Shown one piece after another: positions 10,871-21,561 of a stretch of 64,000 nucleotides of DNA. Each line of letters starts with the position of its first letter. The first letter of the stretch is position 1. The notes beneath the pieces were generated by a model. That model saw only the letters and a program-made list of their open reading frames with translations. It did no database searches and was not told the DNA's origin. The position numbers and the translations under genes are program-made. The stretch comes from Dysidea avara (taxonomy: Eukaryota; Porifera; Demospongiae; Dictyoceratida; Dysideidae). The stretch covers positions 22,333,399-22,397,398 of the forward strand of contig NC_089272.1 in the NCBI RefSeq assembly GCF_963678975.1, given 5' to 3'.

Positions 10871-13825
10871 TTAAGACGCCCAGGTGCGGAGGTTGAACTT
10901 CGATAAGTTCATCAATGAACGTGACTCTAAGAAGTATTGAGTGGCCTCTTGTTCAGTGTCACAGCCAGTGACTACATTGTCGACATATAGACTGTCAAGG
11001 AGATTGGCAGATACTGGTGTTTGATGCTGTTGTAGGTGAAAGGTGATAGCTGCATTGAGCATAAACGGTGAGCAGCTAGCTCCAAACAGGACAACCTTAA
11101 AGCGATACAGTTGAAATGTACTGTTGGGGTCAAGCGGGTTAGACAACCAGAGAAAGCGTGTATAGTCTCTGTCAGACTCATCAAGCTGTACGTGAAGGAA
11201 CGCTTTCTCGATGTCAGCAGACAGACCATACATAAACAAACGAAAGCGTAGCAGTATGGCACACAGATGGTTAAGGAAGGGTGGGCCTACCTGAAGGCAG
11301 TCATTGAGGCTAGGGTAGTGGGATGACTGCTTGCAGCTGCAGTCATACACTATGCGGACTGGTGTGGTAGCCGAGTCCTTCCTAACAGGTCGATGGGGGA
11401 TGTAATGAGATTGTTTGGTGTTGAAATCATTGACTCTCTCAATGAAGCCTTTGGACTCTTGGTCAGCAATAATCTGGCCATACATGCTCAAGAGTTCTGG
11501 GGTCTTAGCTAACCTCTTGGCCAAGGATCTGGTACGCTTGGCACATATGGAGAAGTTGGAAGGCAGAGGGGGGTGATCCTCCTTCCAAGGGAATTTCAGG
11601 GACAAGGCTCCATCCGGTTGGCGCTTGATATTAGATTGCATGTAGTCTTTCAAGAAATGGTTATCGCTGTCCATGGTAGTTGAGGAAATTCCAGTTGACT
11701 CTGTTTTCCAGAAGGTGTCAAGGCTAAGGTCATCTACAGCTGTAAAGTTTACTTGAATCAAGTTAGCAGCTGCTGATGGCTGCAGTAGAGGGCCAGACAA
11801 TAAATAGCCTAGATGGGACTTGACAGCTGTAGGGCCATTGCCACGTATGACTTGGTCTTGGACAAATGTCCAATAGTAATCGGCACCTACAAGAACATTA
11901 ATCTCGAAGTTGTCATCCTCTGTGACAGGGTGAGCTAACTGCAAGCCCTTCAAGTAGGGTAACTTGGTAAGCTCCATCCGCATGGAGTTCTGTAGTGGAG
12001 CAGCCAGCTGAGGTACAACCAAAACTGAGATAGTAATAGGGCTCTGACCAATTGTGTGTATTGAGATTGTAGCTACTTGAAGGAGTCTGGCAGAAGATGC
12101 ACGGTTTCCAAAGGATGACAAAGATACCCGTTCTCTGTTTGTTGTCTTCAGACAAAGTCTATCTGCGAGGTCCTGAGAGATGAAGGAGCGCTGTGCGCCT
12201 TCATCAAGGAGAATGTTTCCTTCTGTGCTATACGGACCTGCAGAGACTGTGGTGATAGCAGTCTTCAGCAGGCAGGGACTACGAATATACTCAAGGGGGG
12301 TTTGGGGCCTAGAGACAGTGGTAAGTGCACTTGTACTAGCAGCAGGGGGGGCCTGCGGAGGAGGCACTAACTGAATGTGGTTTGCTACAGGGGCAGGGGA
12401 TAGCTGAGGGGTGCTAGGGGGTGGTGGCTGTGGATTTCTGGTTGTAGCAATGAGAGAATGACACAAGCTTGTGTGGTGTTTCTGGTTGCACTGTTTGCAA
12501 CGTCTGCGGGAGGTGCACTGTGACACTCTATGGTGTGCCAGGCAATTAAAGCACAGACCTGCTCCCTTTACAATAGACGTGCGTTGCTGGTGGTCTGTAA
12601 CAACAGTGCACTGGTTGGCTGTGTGCGAGCCCTTGCAGTAGGTGCAAACTGGTTCCCTCCTCTCTCGTTGGCCTGCAGATTTAGCTGCTCCGGTGTGGAG
12701 GGATGCAGCTGTGGAGTGGAACTCTTTGTTAGAGTCATTAGAGTAATGTCCTATTTCAAGGACGCGGATTTCCTTAAGGATGCAAGTCATGACATCCCTG
12801 ATGGTCCACTCACCACCACTATTGTCCCTAGCAAACTGCTTTCTAAGGTCAGCAGGAAGCTTTCCTAAGACTATGCGGGTCAGCATAGTACTGTAGGTGT
12901 CTGGAGACTTTCCCAGAGACATCAAAGCTCTCATGTGGCTTTCCAGCTTGTCATGAAAATTCTGTAGGCTAGTCAGGCTATTAACAGGTTTTGGAAGGTG
13001 CATTAGGGCATTCATATGGGCATCAACCAACTTATAAGGCTGCCCAAACCTTTCTTTAAGCAAAGCCACAGAATGTTCATAGTTCAGGTCAGTGAGCGGG
13101 AGGTTATCGATTACATTGTATGCATCCCCTTGCAATTGTGCCCTTAAGTAATGGAATTTCTGGACCCCTGTTAAACCCTCATCATTGTGGATAGCCGCCA
13201 CAAAGGAATCCCAGAAAGTCTGGAATTGAAGTGGTTCCCCGCTAAATGTTGGGAGGGTAAGTTTGGGTAAGCGGCTTACAAACTGCCCCACAGACTGACC
13301 CACATTGCGTGCAACATGTGTATGCGGCAATGAGTTACTCACCACTCCAGCAGCTGCTGTGTGCCCTGTTGATGAATAGTCCTGCTCATGATCAGCATTC
13401 TCTGGTTGAGTGTTATTGTCCTCTGGCCGTTGATCAGTACTGTTGTCAGAGATAGGACGGTTCTGAGAACTTCCTGAATGGGCCTTAGTCTTCGCTAGCA
13501 GCACAGGAGAAATGGTGAACTTCCGCAAACTGGCCATGCGTTCAGTTAGGTTGAAGTGGTACATCTCAGTATCCCCAACTTCGTCTTCCAGTTCTTGTTC
13601 TGTTGTTAGTGCTGCTGCGATCGTCTGGTCCAGTTCTTCCAGTTGGCGTTTCTTAGACGAGACTTGAGTGAGGACGAGTTCTATCCCTTCCCTGTCTTCG
13701 GACGAAATAGATTCCCGGGTGTCGTCGGTGTAAGTTTCAGTGATCGCCTGAGCTTTGGTGAGAAGCTTGGTCACGAAGGAGCGCCCGCCACGTCTGGAGG
13801 CACGGGCGCGCTGAAGGGTATCCAT
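10871..13825 (-). CDS. BEL/Pao Gag-protease-RT (N-terminal polyprotein part)
   Basis: A 984-residue ORF starts at the ATG at 13825-13823, just after the primer site; an upstream in-frame extension into the LTR is less likely to be used. The N-terminal half is Gag: a coiled-coil-like stretch, then Cys/His knuckles near residues 390-460 (CTYCKGSHTANQC, CFNCLAHHRVSQC, CKQCNQKHHTSLC), the triple array typical of BEL/Pao. The aspartic protease motif is LLDEGAQRSFI near residue 541 (D-x-G rather than DSG or DTG). The RT follows, with YDCSCKQ, SADIEKAF, LFGASCSPF and the active-site box YVDN near residue 949. The frame ends at TAA (10871-10873) within RT, where a one-base shift would continue into the next ORF. 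It makes and copies the element RNA in cytoplasmic particles. Confidence 0.93.
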   Translation of the reverse strand: MDTLQRARASRRGGRSFVTKLLTKAQAITETYTDDTRESISSEDREGIELVLTQVSSKKRQLEELDQTIAAALTTEQELEDEVGDTEMYHFNLTERMASLRKFTISPVLLAKTKAHSGSSQNRPISDNSTDQRPEDNNTQPENADHEQDYSSTGHTAAAGVVSNSLPHTHVARNVGQSVGQFVSRLPKLTLPTFSGEPLQFQTFWDSFVAAIHNDEGLTGVQKFHYLRAQLQGDAYNVIDNLPLTDLNYEHSVALLKERFGQPYKLVDAHMNALMHLPKPVNSLTSLQNFHDKLESHMRALMSLGKSPDTYSTMLTRIVLGKLPADLRKQFARDNSGGEWTIRDVMTCILKEIRVLEIGHYSNDSNKEFHSTAASLHTGAAKSAGQRERREPVCTYCKGSHTANQCTVVTDHQQRTSIVKGAGLCFNCLAHHRVSQCTSRRRCKQCNQKHHTSLCHSLIATTRNPQPPPPSTPQLSPAPVANHIQLVPPPQAPPAASTSALTTVSRPQTPLEYIRSPCLLKTAITTVSAGPYSTEGNILLDEGAQRSFISQDLADRLCLKTTNRERVSLSSFGNRASSARLLQVATISIHTIGQSPITISVLVVPQLAAPLQNSMRMELTKLPYLKGLQLAHPVTEDDNFEINVLVGADYYWTFVQDQVIRGNGPTAVKSHLGYLLSGPLLQPSAAANLIQVNFTAVDDLSLDTFWKTESTGISSTTMDSDNHFLKDYMQSNIKRQPDGALSLKFPWKEDHPPLPSNFSICAKRTRSLAKRLAKTPELLSMYGQIIADQESKGFIERVNDFNTKQSHYIPHRPVRKDSATTPVRIVYDCSCKQSSHYPSLNDCLQVGPPFLNHLCAILLRFRLFMYGLSADIEKAFLHVQLDESDRDYTRFLWLSNPLDPNSTFQLYRFKVVLFGASCSPFMLNAAITFHLQQHQTPVSANLLDSLYVDNVVTGCDTEQEATQYFLESRSLMNLSKFNLRTWAS

Positions 13826-13833
13826 TCGAAATC

Positions 13834-13849
13834 CCTGGTCACAGCACCA
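13834..13849 (-). promoter_or_regulatory. Putative tRNA primer-binding site
   Basis: Three bases inside the 5' LTR the minus strand reads TGGTGCTGTGACCAGG. It starts with TGG, as expected for pairing with the CCA end of a tRNA. I cannot name the tRNA from this sequence. Confidence 0.65.
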
Positions 13850-13852
13850 AGA

Positions 13853-14067
13853 TGTGATAGCTAGTCTAGAGTTAGTGACGAAACGGAGGTTCGAAGCTAT
13901 CCGAATGGACAATCTCGACGATAGCGGATCGATTCAACTTACACGTGTTCACTCTTCATGAAGCGCACTAATTACTCCACAAAACGTGATACATGCACAC
14001 AATGAATTACGTAATCACTACAACTACTACTAATAATAATAACATTGTCAGCTACTAGTTCTCGACA
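13853..14067 (-). repeat. 5' LTR of the BEL/Pao element
   Basis: The 215-bp LTR runs TGTGATAGCTAG to TAGTTCTCGACA as written on the plus strand. In element orientation it is upstream of gag. It is identical to the other LTR except at 13995. Promoter and polyadenylation signals of the element should lie here; I did not pin them down. Confidence 0.95.
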
Positions 14068-14072
14068 AATAA

Positions 14073-14780
14073 TGTTGTGGGTAACATTGTGTTCTTTTGT
14101 TCATCCTGACTTGAGAAGGTGCCTATGGCCCTTCAATTTTATGAAGAACAGATATGTGTTGATTCAAGGCTAGAGTCTGTTGAAACCAAGCTCTCAGAGG
14201 TCCAATCCACTGAGAAGAAACTTTCAGAGGCAATTAAAAATATTGAATCACAGCTTGGTGGATACCACAAAGAAATCACAACTGCAATAGCAAGCAACTC
14301 CTCACTTGCCAACAACCCAGTTTCCCCAACACCTCTACAAGTCTCTGAGGATTCTGTTGCTCAGATTGCAGCCTCCCTAGTTGTAGAACAAAAAGAAAAG
14401 GAGAAGCGTCAGACAAACATCATCATACATAACCTTGAAGAGTCTAATGCCACAGATGGTACTGCTAGAAAACAGGATGACATTAAAAAGTGTTTGTCAA
14501 CACTTCACACCTACCTAGGTCTATCTGTATCAATCACCAATGCTTTCCGACTAGGGAAAAGATCTGACTTTTGAAAGTGTCTCTCAGTTCCACTCAAGAA
14601 AGAGCTTCTGTATTAAAGAACAAAACCAAACTCAGATCTACCACAAATCCATCGAATATCCGTTCCTTGTTTATAACACCAGATCTCACCCCACTTTAAC
14701 AAAAGAAACACAAAGCACTGAGGCAACAACTGGCTGACATGAATAAGTCAGAAAATGTTTATATGATAAAAAATGGGAAA
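14073..14780 (+). pseudogene. LINE ORF1, 3' part: coiled coil and L1-ORF1-like domain
   Basis: Immediately after the target duplication the frame reads VVGNIVFFCSS and then TGA exactly where the last zinc ligand (Cys, TGT or TGC) is expected. An open stretch at 14119-14574 follows: a heptad-rich coiled coil (SRLESVETKLSEVQSTEKKL) and then TNIIIHNLEES and FRLGKRSD, characteristic of the RRM-like domain of L1/CR1 ORF1 proteins that bind RNA. A frameshift near 14570 leads to the remaining domain (QERASVLKNKTKLR in another frame). The protein would coat LINE RNA; this copy is broken. Confidence 0.7.
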
Positions 14781-14785
14781 GTAGT

Positions 14786-17575
14786 GTGGAGGAACACTTA
14801 AACCACCTCCACACTGATAATCCTATACCCCCTTCCCCAATTGATTTTACTTCTACTGATTGTGATGTATCCCACCCTTTGACTGCTCTGGTACTAAATT
14901 GTCAATCTTTGGTTTCCAAGAAAGAATCCTTTCAGAATATAATTAATACTCACTCTCCTGATGTCATTTTCGGTACAGAATCATGGCTCAAATCTAGTAT
15001 AAAGAACAGTGAAGTTTTTCCAAGTGGTTATGTTGTTTATCGTCAAGACAAAGCCGACGGCTATGGTGGTGTTTTTGTTGCCTGTCGTGATACCTTTACT
15101 ACTCATATTCATCTCACTGCCTTGTCTTGTGAGTTAATGGCTTGTCATATTCAACTAGCAGATCAACCATCACTTATTGCTTGCTCAGTTTACAGACCAC
15201 CTTCTAGTGATAAATATTACCTAGCAGGTCTCCGTCGACAACTTACAGCTATTCATATGAAATTCCCCAATTCTGCATTATGGATTGCAGGAGACACTAA
15301 CCTTCCTGATATAAACTGGGTAAATAATAGCACCACCGGTCACTCTTATCCTGTCACTCTAAACAACTCCTTCCTTGATTTCTTTAATGACAATGCACTT
15401 AATCAAATGGTCAACACACCCACTAGAGGTCCAAACATATTATAATTAGACGTTTTCATAACCAACAGACCTTCTTTAGTTGAGACATGCGACACTGTAG
15501 ATAGTATCAGTGATCATGAAGCAGTTCTTGTTGTCTCATCTGTTGTAGCAAACCTCTCCTCTCCATCTAAAAGAATAATCTATTTGTGGGCCCAAGCTGA
15601 CTTTAACATTATCCGAAGCAACATTCAAACACTCTGTGAGGACTTTCTCAATAACTATTCAACTTTGACTCCTGTTGATGTTTTATGGAATGAATTTCTG
15701 TCCATTTGTAATACCTGTATGGATTCAGTCCTAACCAAACTAATTTCTTCCAAATGTAAGCACCCTTGGATTAATAACTATATTAAGAGGCTGACCCGTA
15801 GAAAGCAGCTTGCATACAATCAAGCTAGACGTTCTAACCTACCAACAGACTGGTCTAAGTATTACGATCTCAAAAGACAGTCCCAGGGCGAATGTCGTAC
15901 AGCTTTTAACAGATATGTATCCAATCTTGTTGATCCTAACAAGAACACAATTAAAACATTTGCGGTGTTTCAAGATTCTGTTGGAGTGGGCACCCTCAAA
16001 CATCATGGTGAAACATTTGTGGATGCTACAGACAAAGCAAACCTCTTAGCAGATTATTTCTCATCTGTTTTCACCAATGAAGATGTCACTCACTAAGTAC
16101 TGATCCAACACCTAGTATACCACCAATTCAGATACATGTGGATGGCATATGCCAACTACTATCAAACATCCAACAACATAAGGCATCTGAGCCTGACAAC
16201 CTTCCTGCTCGTTTTCCTAAAGAAGTGGCATATGAAATCTCCCCAGCCTTACCATTGATCTTCCAGGCTTCTTTCAAGGTACGCTACCAAGTATCTGGAA
16301 AACTGCAAAGGTAGTTCCTATTTATAAGAAAGGTAATAAATCAGACCCATGCAACTATAGACCTGTGTCCCTTATGTGTATCTGCTGCAAAATATTAGAG
16401 CATATAGTATATTCAAGTGTATCTAATCATTTAACATCCTTTAACATTCTATGCGATGAACAACATGGTTTCTGTCACAAAAGGAGTTGTGAAACACAAT
16501 TAATTTCCACGGTAAATGGTTTGAATCAAAAGGGCCAATGTGATGTACTTCTACTTGACTTTAGTAAGGCCTTTGATAGGGTTCCACATTCCCGACTCTA
16601 CCTCAAGCTCCAACATTATGGGATTGATGGATCTATCCTATTGCGGATTAAGTCCTTTTTTAACTTGCAGATCCCAGTATGTAGTGCTAGAAGGGAAAAA
16701 TAGCTACTCTAAACAAGTTCTCTCTGGTATACCCCAAGGTACTGTACTCGCACCACTTCTGTTTTTATTGTATATAAATGATCTCCCTGCTTGTGTCAAT
16801 AATAAAGTTAAATTGTATGCAGATATTGTCCTATTGTACTCCTACATACATTTCGAATCCGATTGTATAGCCCTACAACAGGACCTTGACAAACTTACTG
16901 AATGGGCTCATACTTGGCTGATGGAATTTAACATTAAGAAATGTGAACACTTGAGAATTACCAATAAAAGAAATCCCATCATTTATAGCTATCATCTGGA
17001 GAATTCTATCATCTCTGAGGTTCCTCACACAAAATATCTTGGGGTCACCATTGACCAGAAACTATCATGGAATGAACACATTCAAAGAGTCACTAGCAAA
17101 GCAAACCAGGTTAATGGATTTTTGCATCGTAATCTTCACCAATGCCCTGTTTCTGTTAAGAACAATTGTTACAAGATGATGGTCCGCCCTATTGTTGAAT
17201 ATGCATCCTCTGTCTGGGCCCCCCACACCCACACCAATATAAACCAACTTGAATCCATCCAAAGGAGATCTAGAGCAGCCAGATTTTGCTACAATAATTT
17301 TTTCTAGATTTAGTAGTGTAACAAGAATGATGTCATCATTAAATTTACCTACCCTCAAAGAAAGAAGAAACAAGTCTAAGATAACTACAATGTATAAGAT
17401 AATTAATGGCAATCTAAGTATACCTACAAATGATCTAATACCTAATCATCATCCATCAAGGGAAGGATATTATAAACAGCTTGTCACTATAATTGACTCT
17501 TATAAATTTTCCCTTTTTTCCCTTCTACAATCAGACTCTGGAACACACACCCCCCCTTTGTAATTCACTCCCCTA
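14786..17575 (+). pseudogene. LINE ORF2: AP-type endonuclease and reverse transcriptase, broken
   Basis: 14786-15445 encodes an apurinic-type endonuclease: LNCQSLVSKKESF, GTESWLKS, VYRPPSS and GDTNLPDINW. A stop at 15443 precedes LDVFITN and SDHEAVLV, the expected remainder. 15584-16096 is the linker region. RT begins after another break: KGNKSDPCNYRPVSLM near 16335, DEQHGF, LLDFSKAFDRVPHS, a frameshift near 16690, then SGIPQGTVLAPLLFLLYIND and a mutated catalytic box YADI (YADD expected) near 16815-16830. The C-terminal region (LGVTIDQKLSW, VRPIVEYASSVWAPH) runs to 17307, shifts frame and ends near 17575. It is an old copy that cannot be active. Confidence 0.9.
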
Positions 17576-17680
17576 CCTTAGATGAGTTTTGTACCAACCT
17601 GAACATGCATTATGATCACACCTGTGCACAACAATCTTTTTGATTTCTGCACAGTAACAAATATAATAATAATAATTAAT

Positions 17681-18689
17681 GCATTTGCAAACCTATCCAT
17701 ACTCTAGTATCTCATATTATAAGTTTAAAACTACTGGATCTTATCTGTACTGAAGTATTTGACAGGAGACTAGCAATAGATAGTATGTGAACTTGTCTCA
17801 TACCTATAGCTACCTTTTCAATGTAAAAAGCTGACACATACTGCATATACTTACATTAAGGGATCTGCAATTCCTTTAAATCTTGTGCAATCTGCTAGAA
17901 ATCCTATTTTTTTTTTAAACATCTGTATATTTTGCATATGGATCTGTCAAAGTGCATGATGTCTTCTCGTCAACAGAATTTTCACAACAATGTTTCTGCA
18001 TACTCTTGGTATCTAATCAGATGGTTACATATACAGGACATATCACATGATTTGTAGATGAAATCTTGCAATCTTTGAAATGTTGCAAAGGAAAACCATT
18101 GAATGATTGGTATAATAAAGTCCCTACCAAATATACTAACTATGGTCTACTGCTCATTGCTGCTGCATTTAAGCCACAACATTACTGTGATGAGCTGGCC
18201 TAGCATTACAGAGGCAGATTTCTTTTAAAAATTAAAAATCACACCAAATCGTACAGCTCTGGAGCCATCTGGTAGCTACTTGTACACTGGCATGGCTCTG
18301 TGCTACTTTTGAGGGTCACATTGCATTAATGCTGAATTATTAATTAATCAAGTATTGCATCACATGATCACTTGTGCATGTGATGCATGGTGGACAAGGC
18401 AAAGTACTGTTGGTTCAATTGGTTGAAATATATTACAAGGCAGCAGCTGCGATAAACTTGAGTGGTCATGTTGTACATGTGTCAAGTTAGCACTACTAAC
18501 CATGAATGGCTGATGTATCAAGACGCACGGTAGTGTGTTGTGTGGCCAAGAAAGCCGGCGACCACACCATGAGTATATTGACAGGAAGAAAGAAAACAGC
18601 TTTTTCATGCATGCATAGCTCTATGGCCCCTTCTCCAAAGCACACCATTTTTGTATTATTATAGCTGTCCCCCAGGTAGGGTATGCCAC
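17681..18689. other. Gene-free stretch between the LINE and a repeat block
   Basis: Short motif-free ORFs only. No repeat partner elsewhere in the window was found for this stretch. Confidence 0.4.
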
Positions 18690-19136
18690 ACAGCAAATTT
18701 GATTAAATTTGCACAGCCATTTGTGAGATATGGATGTTGAAAGTTTCGGTTTAATTTCTTCATTTTTTTCTTCTTATGCCGTACAGGGGCTACGGGGGCT
18801 TTGATTTCTTTTCGCACACTTTGTAAACTTGCTATAAACGCAAACATGTAACTTGATTGCCTCGATCTTTGGCACAAATGAAGAACGTGTAACGGTGGAT
18901 TCACGTACCAAGTTTATTGTGAATCTGAGGAACATTCAAGGAGTTATGAGCACTTATTCACGTAAAAAAAAAATCAAACTTCTGTCATGGCTACAGGGTA
19001 AACTGAGTATAGAAATAATTTGAAAATTGGTGTGTACATAGGCTGATCATCGTAGCAGTGCCTTTTGATAGTTTGAATAGCAATAGAGTTACAGCGACAA
19101 AGTAATAAAGCAAAAACCAAGCAAGTGTAAAATCAC

Positions 19137-19280
19137 GGGATCGAGATACTCTAATAGAGCAGTCACCGCGGGGTAAAAAAGGTGTGCAAAAAATGTTGAG
19201 AAAAAAACTTACCAGAGATTGAACCAGGGACTTCCATACCTAACACCTGCATCCTTAACCAATGAACCACTGCTACCTTG
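19137..19280 (-). mobile_element. tRNA-headed SINE
   Basis: On the minus strand from 19278, GGTAGCAGTGGTTCATTGG and, further on, CCCTGGTTCAATCTC fit the A and B boxes of a tRNA-type polymerase III promoter. After about 70 bp comes TGACTGCTCTATTAGAGTAT (19145-19168), a motif also found after the tRNA head of the SINE at 25.5 kb. The acceptor stem does not fold, so this is a SINE rather than a tRNA gene. Flanking DNA from about 18690 looks repetitive but I cannot set its limits. Confidence 0.65.
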
Positions 19281-19580
19281 GCTGATCACCCCACTTAATT
19301 TCTGTTTTATAAATGAAATTTCTAGTTGAAATCTGCTTATAATCAAACATTTGTAATTTCATAGATCTACCAATAGAAAATTGTTCTAGAACATTCTATA
19401 CATGTTCTATCAGAAGTCCTCAAAAAAATGTGCACTTTATTAGAGTATTACAATAACATTTTCAAATATTGAATTAAATCATGCAATGAAATAGTCTGTC
19501 TTCAATAATCATCATTGTATTTACATACAAAGTCAGCCATAGGCTGGTTTTTGGGCCTTATAAAGTACAAAAAGAAGTGA

Positions 19581-19853
19581 AATCCACACAAAACAGCCAA
19601 GATGTGTAAAAATGGTGCGGCCTTAAAAAGCTTGGGTGAAAAAGTTGTGAAATCAAAGGTGGCAGCCAAGAAATGACTGCAATAATGTTGATGCTAAAAA
19701 TTTTTAATAATGGCTGTGTGCATTGTTAAAATTTATTAGCATTAACATTATTGCAGCCATTTTTTGGTTGCCACCTTTGATTTCACAACTTTTTTCACCC
19801 AGGCTTTTTAAGGCCGCACCATTTTATCACAACTTGGCTGCTTTTGTGTGGAT
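19581..19853. mobile_element. Foldback MITE, arms about 110 bp
   Basis: AATCCACACAAAACAGCCAA at 19581 is matched in reverse by TTGGCTGCTTTTGTGTGGAT ending at 19853. Inside, GGTGCGGCCTTAAAAAGC, GAAATCAAAGGTGGCA and TGCAATAATGTTGATGC all recur inverted on the other side. A short AT-rich centre (about 19700-19735) has no ORF. A weaker relative may lie near 30330-30370. Confidence 0.8.
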
Positions 19854-20319
19854 AATATTTACATGATGAATGCTTTGTATGCATGTATTTGTCACATGTT
19901 GCGGGCATGTGACTTTTGGAGTATAAGCCAAGTCTGAAATTACTGACCACCATCAAAAGGACTGACATAATGTATACACCAAAAGAAAGTATATTTTGCA
20001 ACCAATAAGAAATTCAAATGTGGAGGACTCCTGCATGCTAAAGTTGAAGTTGGCTGTTAGTATGTCGTGTGGAAGTGAAGATTTGTTCATATTATAATAG
20101 GTGTATAATTTCTATAAGCTGCATAAACAGCAGCAGTATATAGGTTCAGTACGTAGATTGTATTGTGTTGCGTTTTTTTACTATGCACAAACAGCACCGT
20201 ATGTTACTGCCGAAGGGCACATTTTGTGTATCCATCATTTTCATTTAAACGTGGTTCAGGGGAAGCACCCAGGCCTTCCCCTAAAGACCTCAAACGAACC
20301 CCCTTCCAGAAAGTCTCGC

Positions 20320-20380
20320 ATGGCCAGACCACTTTTTTCTCTGTCATTGGGTAGGGAGAAAAAAGGGTCTGGTCTGGTCC
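20320..20380. repeat. Short hairpin element (CAGACC/T-run family), copy 1
   Basis: TGGCCAGACCACTTTTTTCT pairs with AGAAAAAAGGGTCTGGTC across a loop containing TCATTGGGTAGGG. Related copies lie at 21224-21295 and 57510-57587. Each is preceded by a form of AGTCTCGCRTGG. Confidence 0.75.
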
Positions 20381-20503
20381 CACACTTGTCTTGACACTAC
20401 CCGGATAATTGGGTAGTGCTAACCAAAGAAACGTGAAGTGTTTTCAAATAGTAGTCACTTGCGTTTATGAATCACAAATACATATTTACAAACCAATCAA
20501 TGT

Positions 20504-21180
20504 CTAAAGCTGCTTTGGCATATAATATATTGTCACTTCACAAGCAGGCAATTGTGTCTGGCCTAAACAACCAATCTTGATGGAAATGACATAAGCCAGA
20601 AAGCTGAAGATCATATTGTAAACAGCCTTCCTTCCGAGCTCTAGCAGCCAAAAGATGTTGGTGGGGATAGTTAGTTCGAACAAGCAGATGGAATTATTGG
20701 AAACCAACACCAAGTCAGGTCTGCTAAGAGTGGAGGAAAGATTGGTTGAAATGGTGCTAGGAGGGCAGACACTATAGGTCAGCAGCATAGGGTTTTAAAA
20801 TGTCAAGTAAATGCTGTTGAAGTCCGTGAACGAGAACCTGTGGGACTGAATCATGTCTCTACATTGATCAAGAGCAACAAGACATCCAATCAAGATATGG
20901 TTTGTTGTGGGCTGGCCTGGGGATCTTGACAAAGGGCACATTTAGGGCTAGTAATAATGTTCCATCTAGCCAGGTTCATAGGAGTTGGTAGAGTATCACA
21001 ACCAAGAAGGACAGCTGTTTCTCAGGTAGGCCATACATCAATCTCTTCCATAAAGGACAAGCTTGCTCCAGAATGACGTGGTTCTGGAATGTAGCAGATT
21101 GGATGTTAAACAACCAAAGCCTTAGCAGCACGTAGAGTTCAGGACAGTGGAGAGACATCTGAACTGTTGGCTAGTAGAGA
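20504..21180 (-). pseudogene. Relic of an RLE-type retroelement C-terminus
   Basis: On the minus strand fragments in shifting frames read LPTPMNLARWNIITSPKCALC, then PTTNHILIGCLVALDQC (a C-x2-C...H-x4-C zinc pattern), then STLSRPDLVLVSNNSICLFELTIP near 20640-20730. The last matches the restriction-like endonuclease signature (RPD...ELTVP) found at the C-terminus of some non-LTR retroelements. Stops and frameshifts break it and no RT is present. The hairpin repeat at 21224-21295 lies just upstream. Confidence 0.55.
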
Positions 21181-21223
21181 ACAACCATACTTGTGACGTG
21201 TCAAGATGATTGTGGGATTCGAA

Positions 21224-21295
21224 CCGGACCAGACCCCTTTTTTCTCCCTATACCCAATGACAAAGCATTCTGGCCACACGAGACTATTCCAGAAA
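21224..21295. repeat. Short hairpin element, copy 2 (inverted, one arm lost)
   Basis: This is the reverse complement of 20312-20380 with the left T-rich arm deleted: GGACCAGACCCCTTTTTTCT, then TACCCAATGACAAAG and GGCCACACGAGACT. The shared bases show common descent of the two loci. Confidence 0.7.
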
Positions 21296-21561
21296 ATCCT
21301 GGCTACGCCCCTGAACATGTGACCACTATATATACATAGACTTACAGACATGGCTAGGAAAGAAATAATCTCACATCATCTCGAATATTCTGCAGGTAGT
21401 TTGGTGATGATCTGACTTGTTGGGTGTTTTAGTATCATTTTTTTGTCATCTGCACTCAGGGCAGTGTTAAACCCGCTTAACCATAGTAGAGTGGTGATCT
21501 AGTAGTGACGAATCAACGAACTCGATCGGGCCAACTAGTTTAATGCTAGACCATCGCGGAG

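Larger units (their letters stand above)
8031..14067 (-). mobile_element. BEL/Pao LTR retrotransposon, young and nearly intact
   Basis: Two 215-bp LTRs that start TG and end CA bound the element, flanked by the direct repeat AATAA (8026-8030 and 14068-14072), the 5-bp target duplication expected for this class. The LTRs differ at one base (A at 8173, G at 13995). Inside, on the minus strand, are Gag, protease, RT, RNase H and integrase in BEL/Pao order. One single-base frame break lies inside RT at about 10871-10876. No env-like ORF is seen. The near-identical LTRs indicate a recent insertion into the older LINE. Confidence 0.95.
7780..17680 (+). mobile_element. Old CR1/L2-like LINE, split by a BEL/Pao insertion
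   Basis: ORF1 runs 7912-8030, is interrupted by the LTR element at 8031-14067, and resumes at 14073; ORF2 (endonuclease and reverse transcriptase) runs 14786-17575. The element ends in an AT-rich tail with ATAATAATAATAATTAAT at about 17658-17675. ORF2 carries several stops and frameshifts and its RT active site reads YADI, so this copy is dead. Removing the inserted element and one copy of its target duplication restores a continuous ORF1 frame across the junction, which shows the insertion order. The 5' end is uncertain. Confidence 0.85.
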
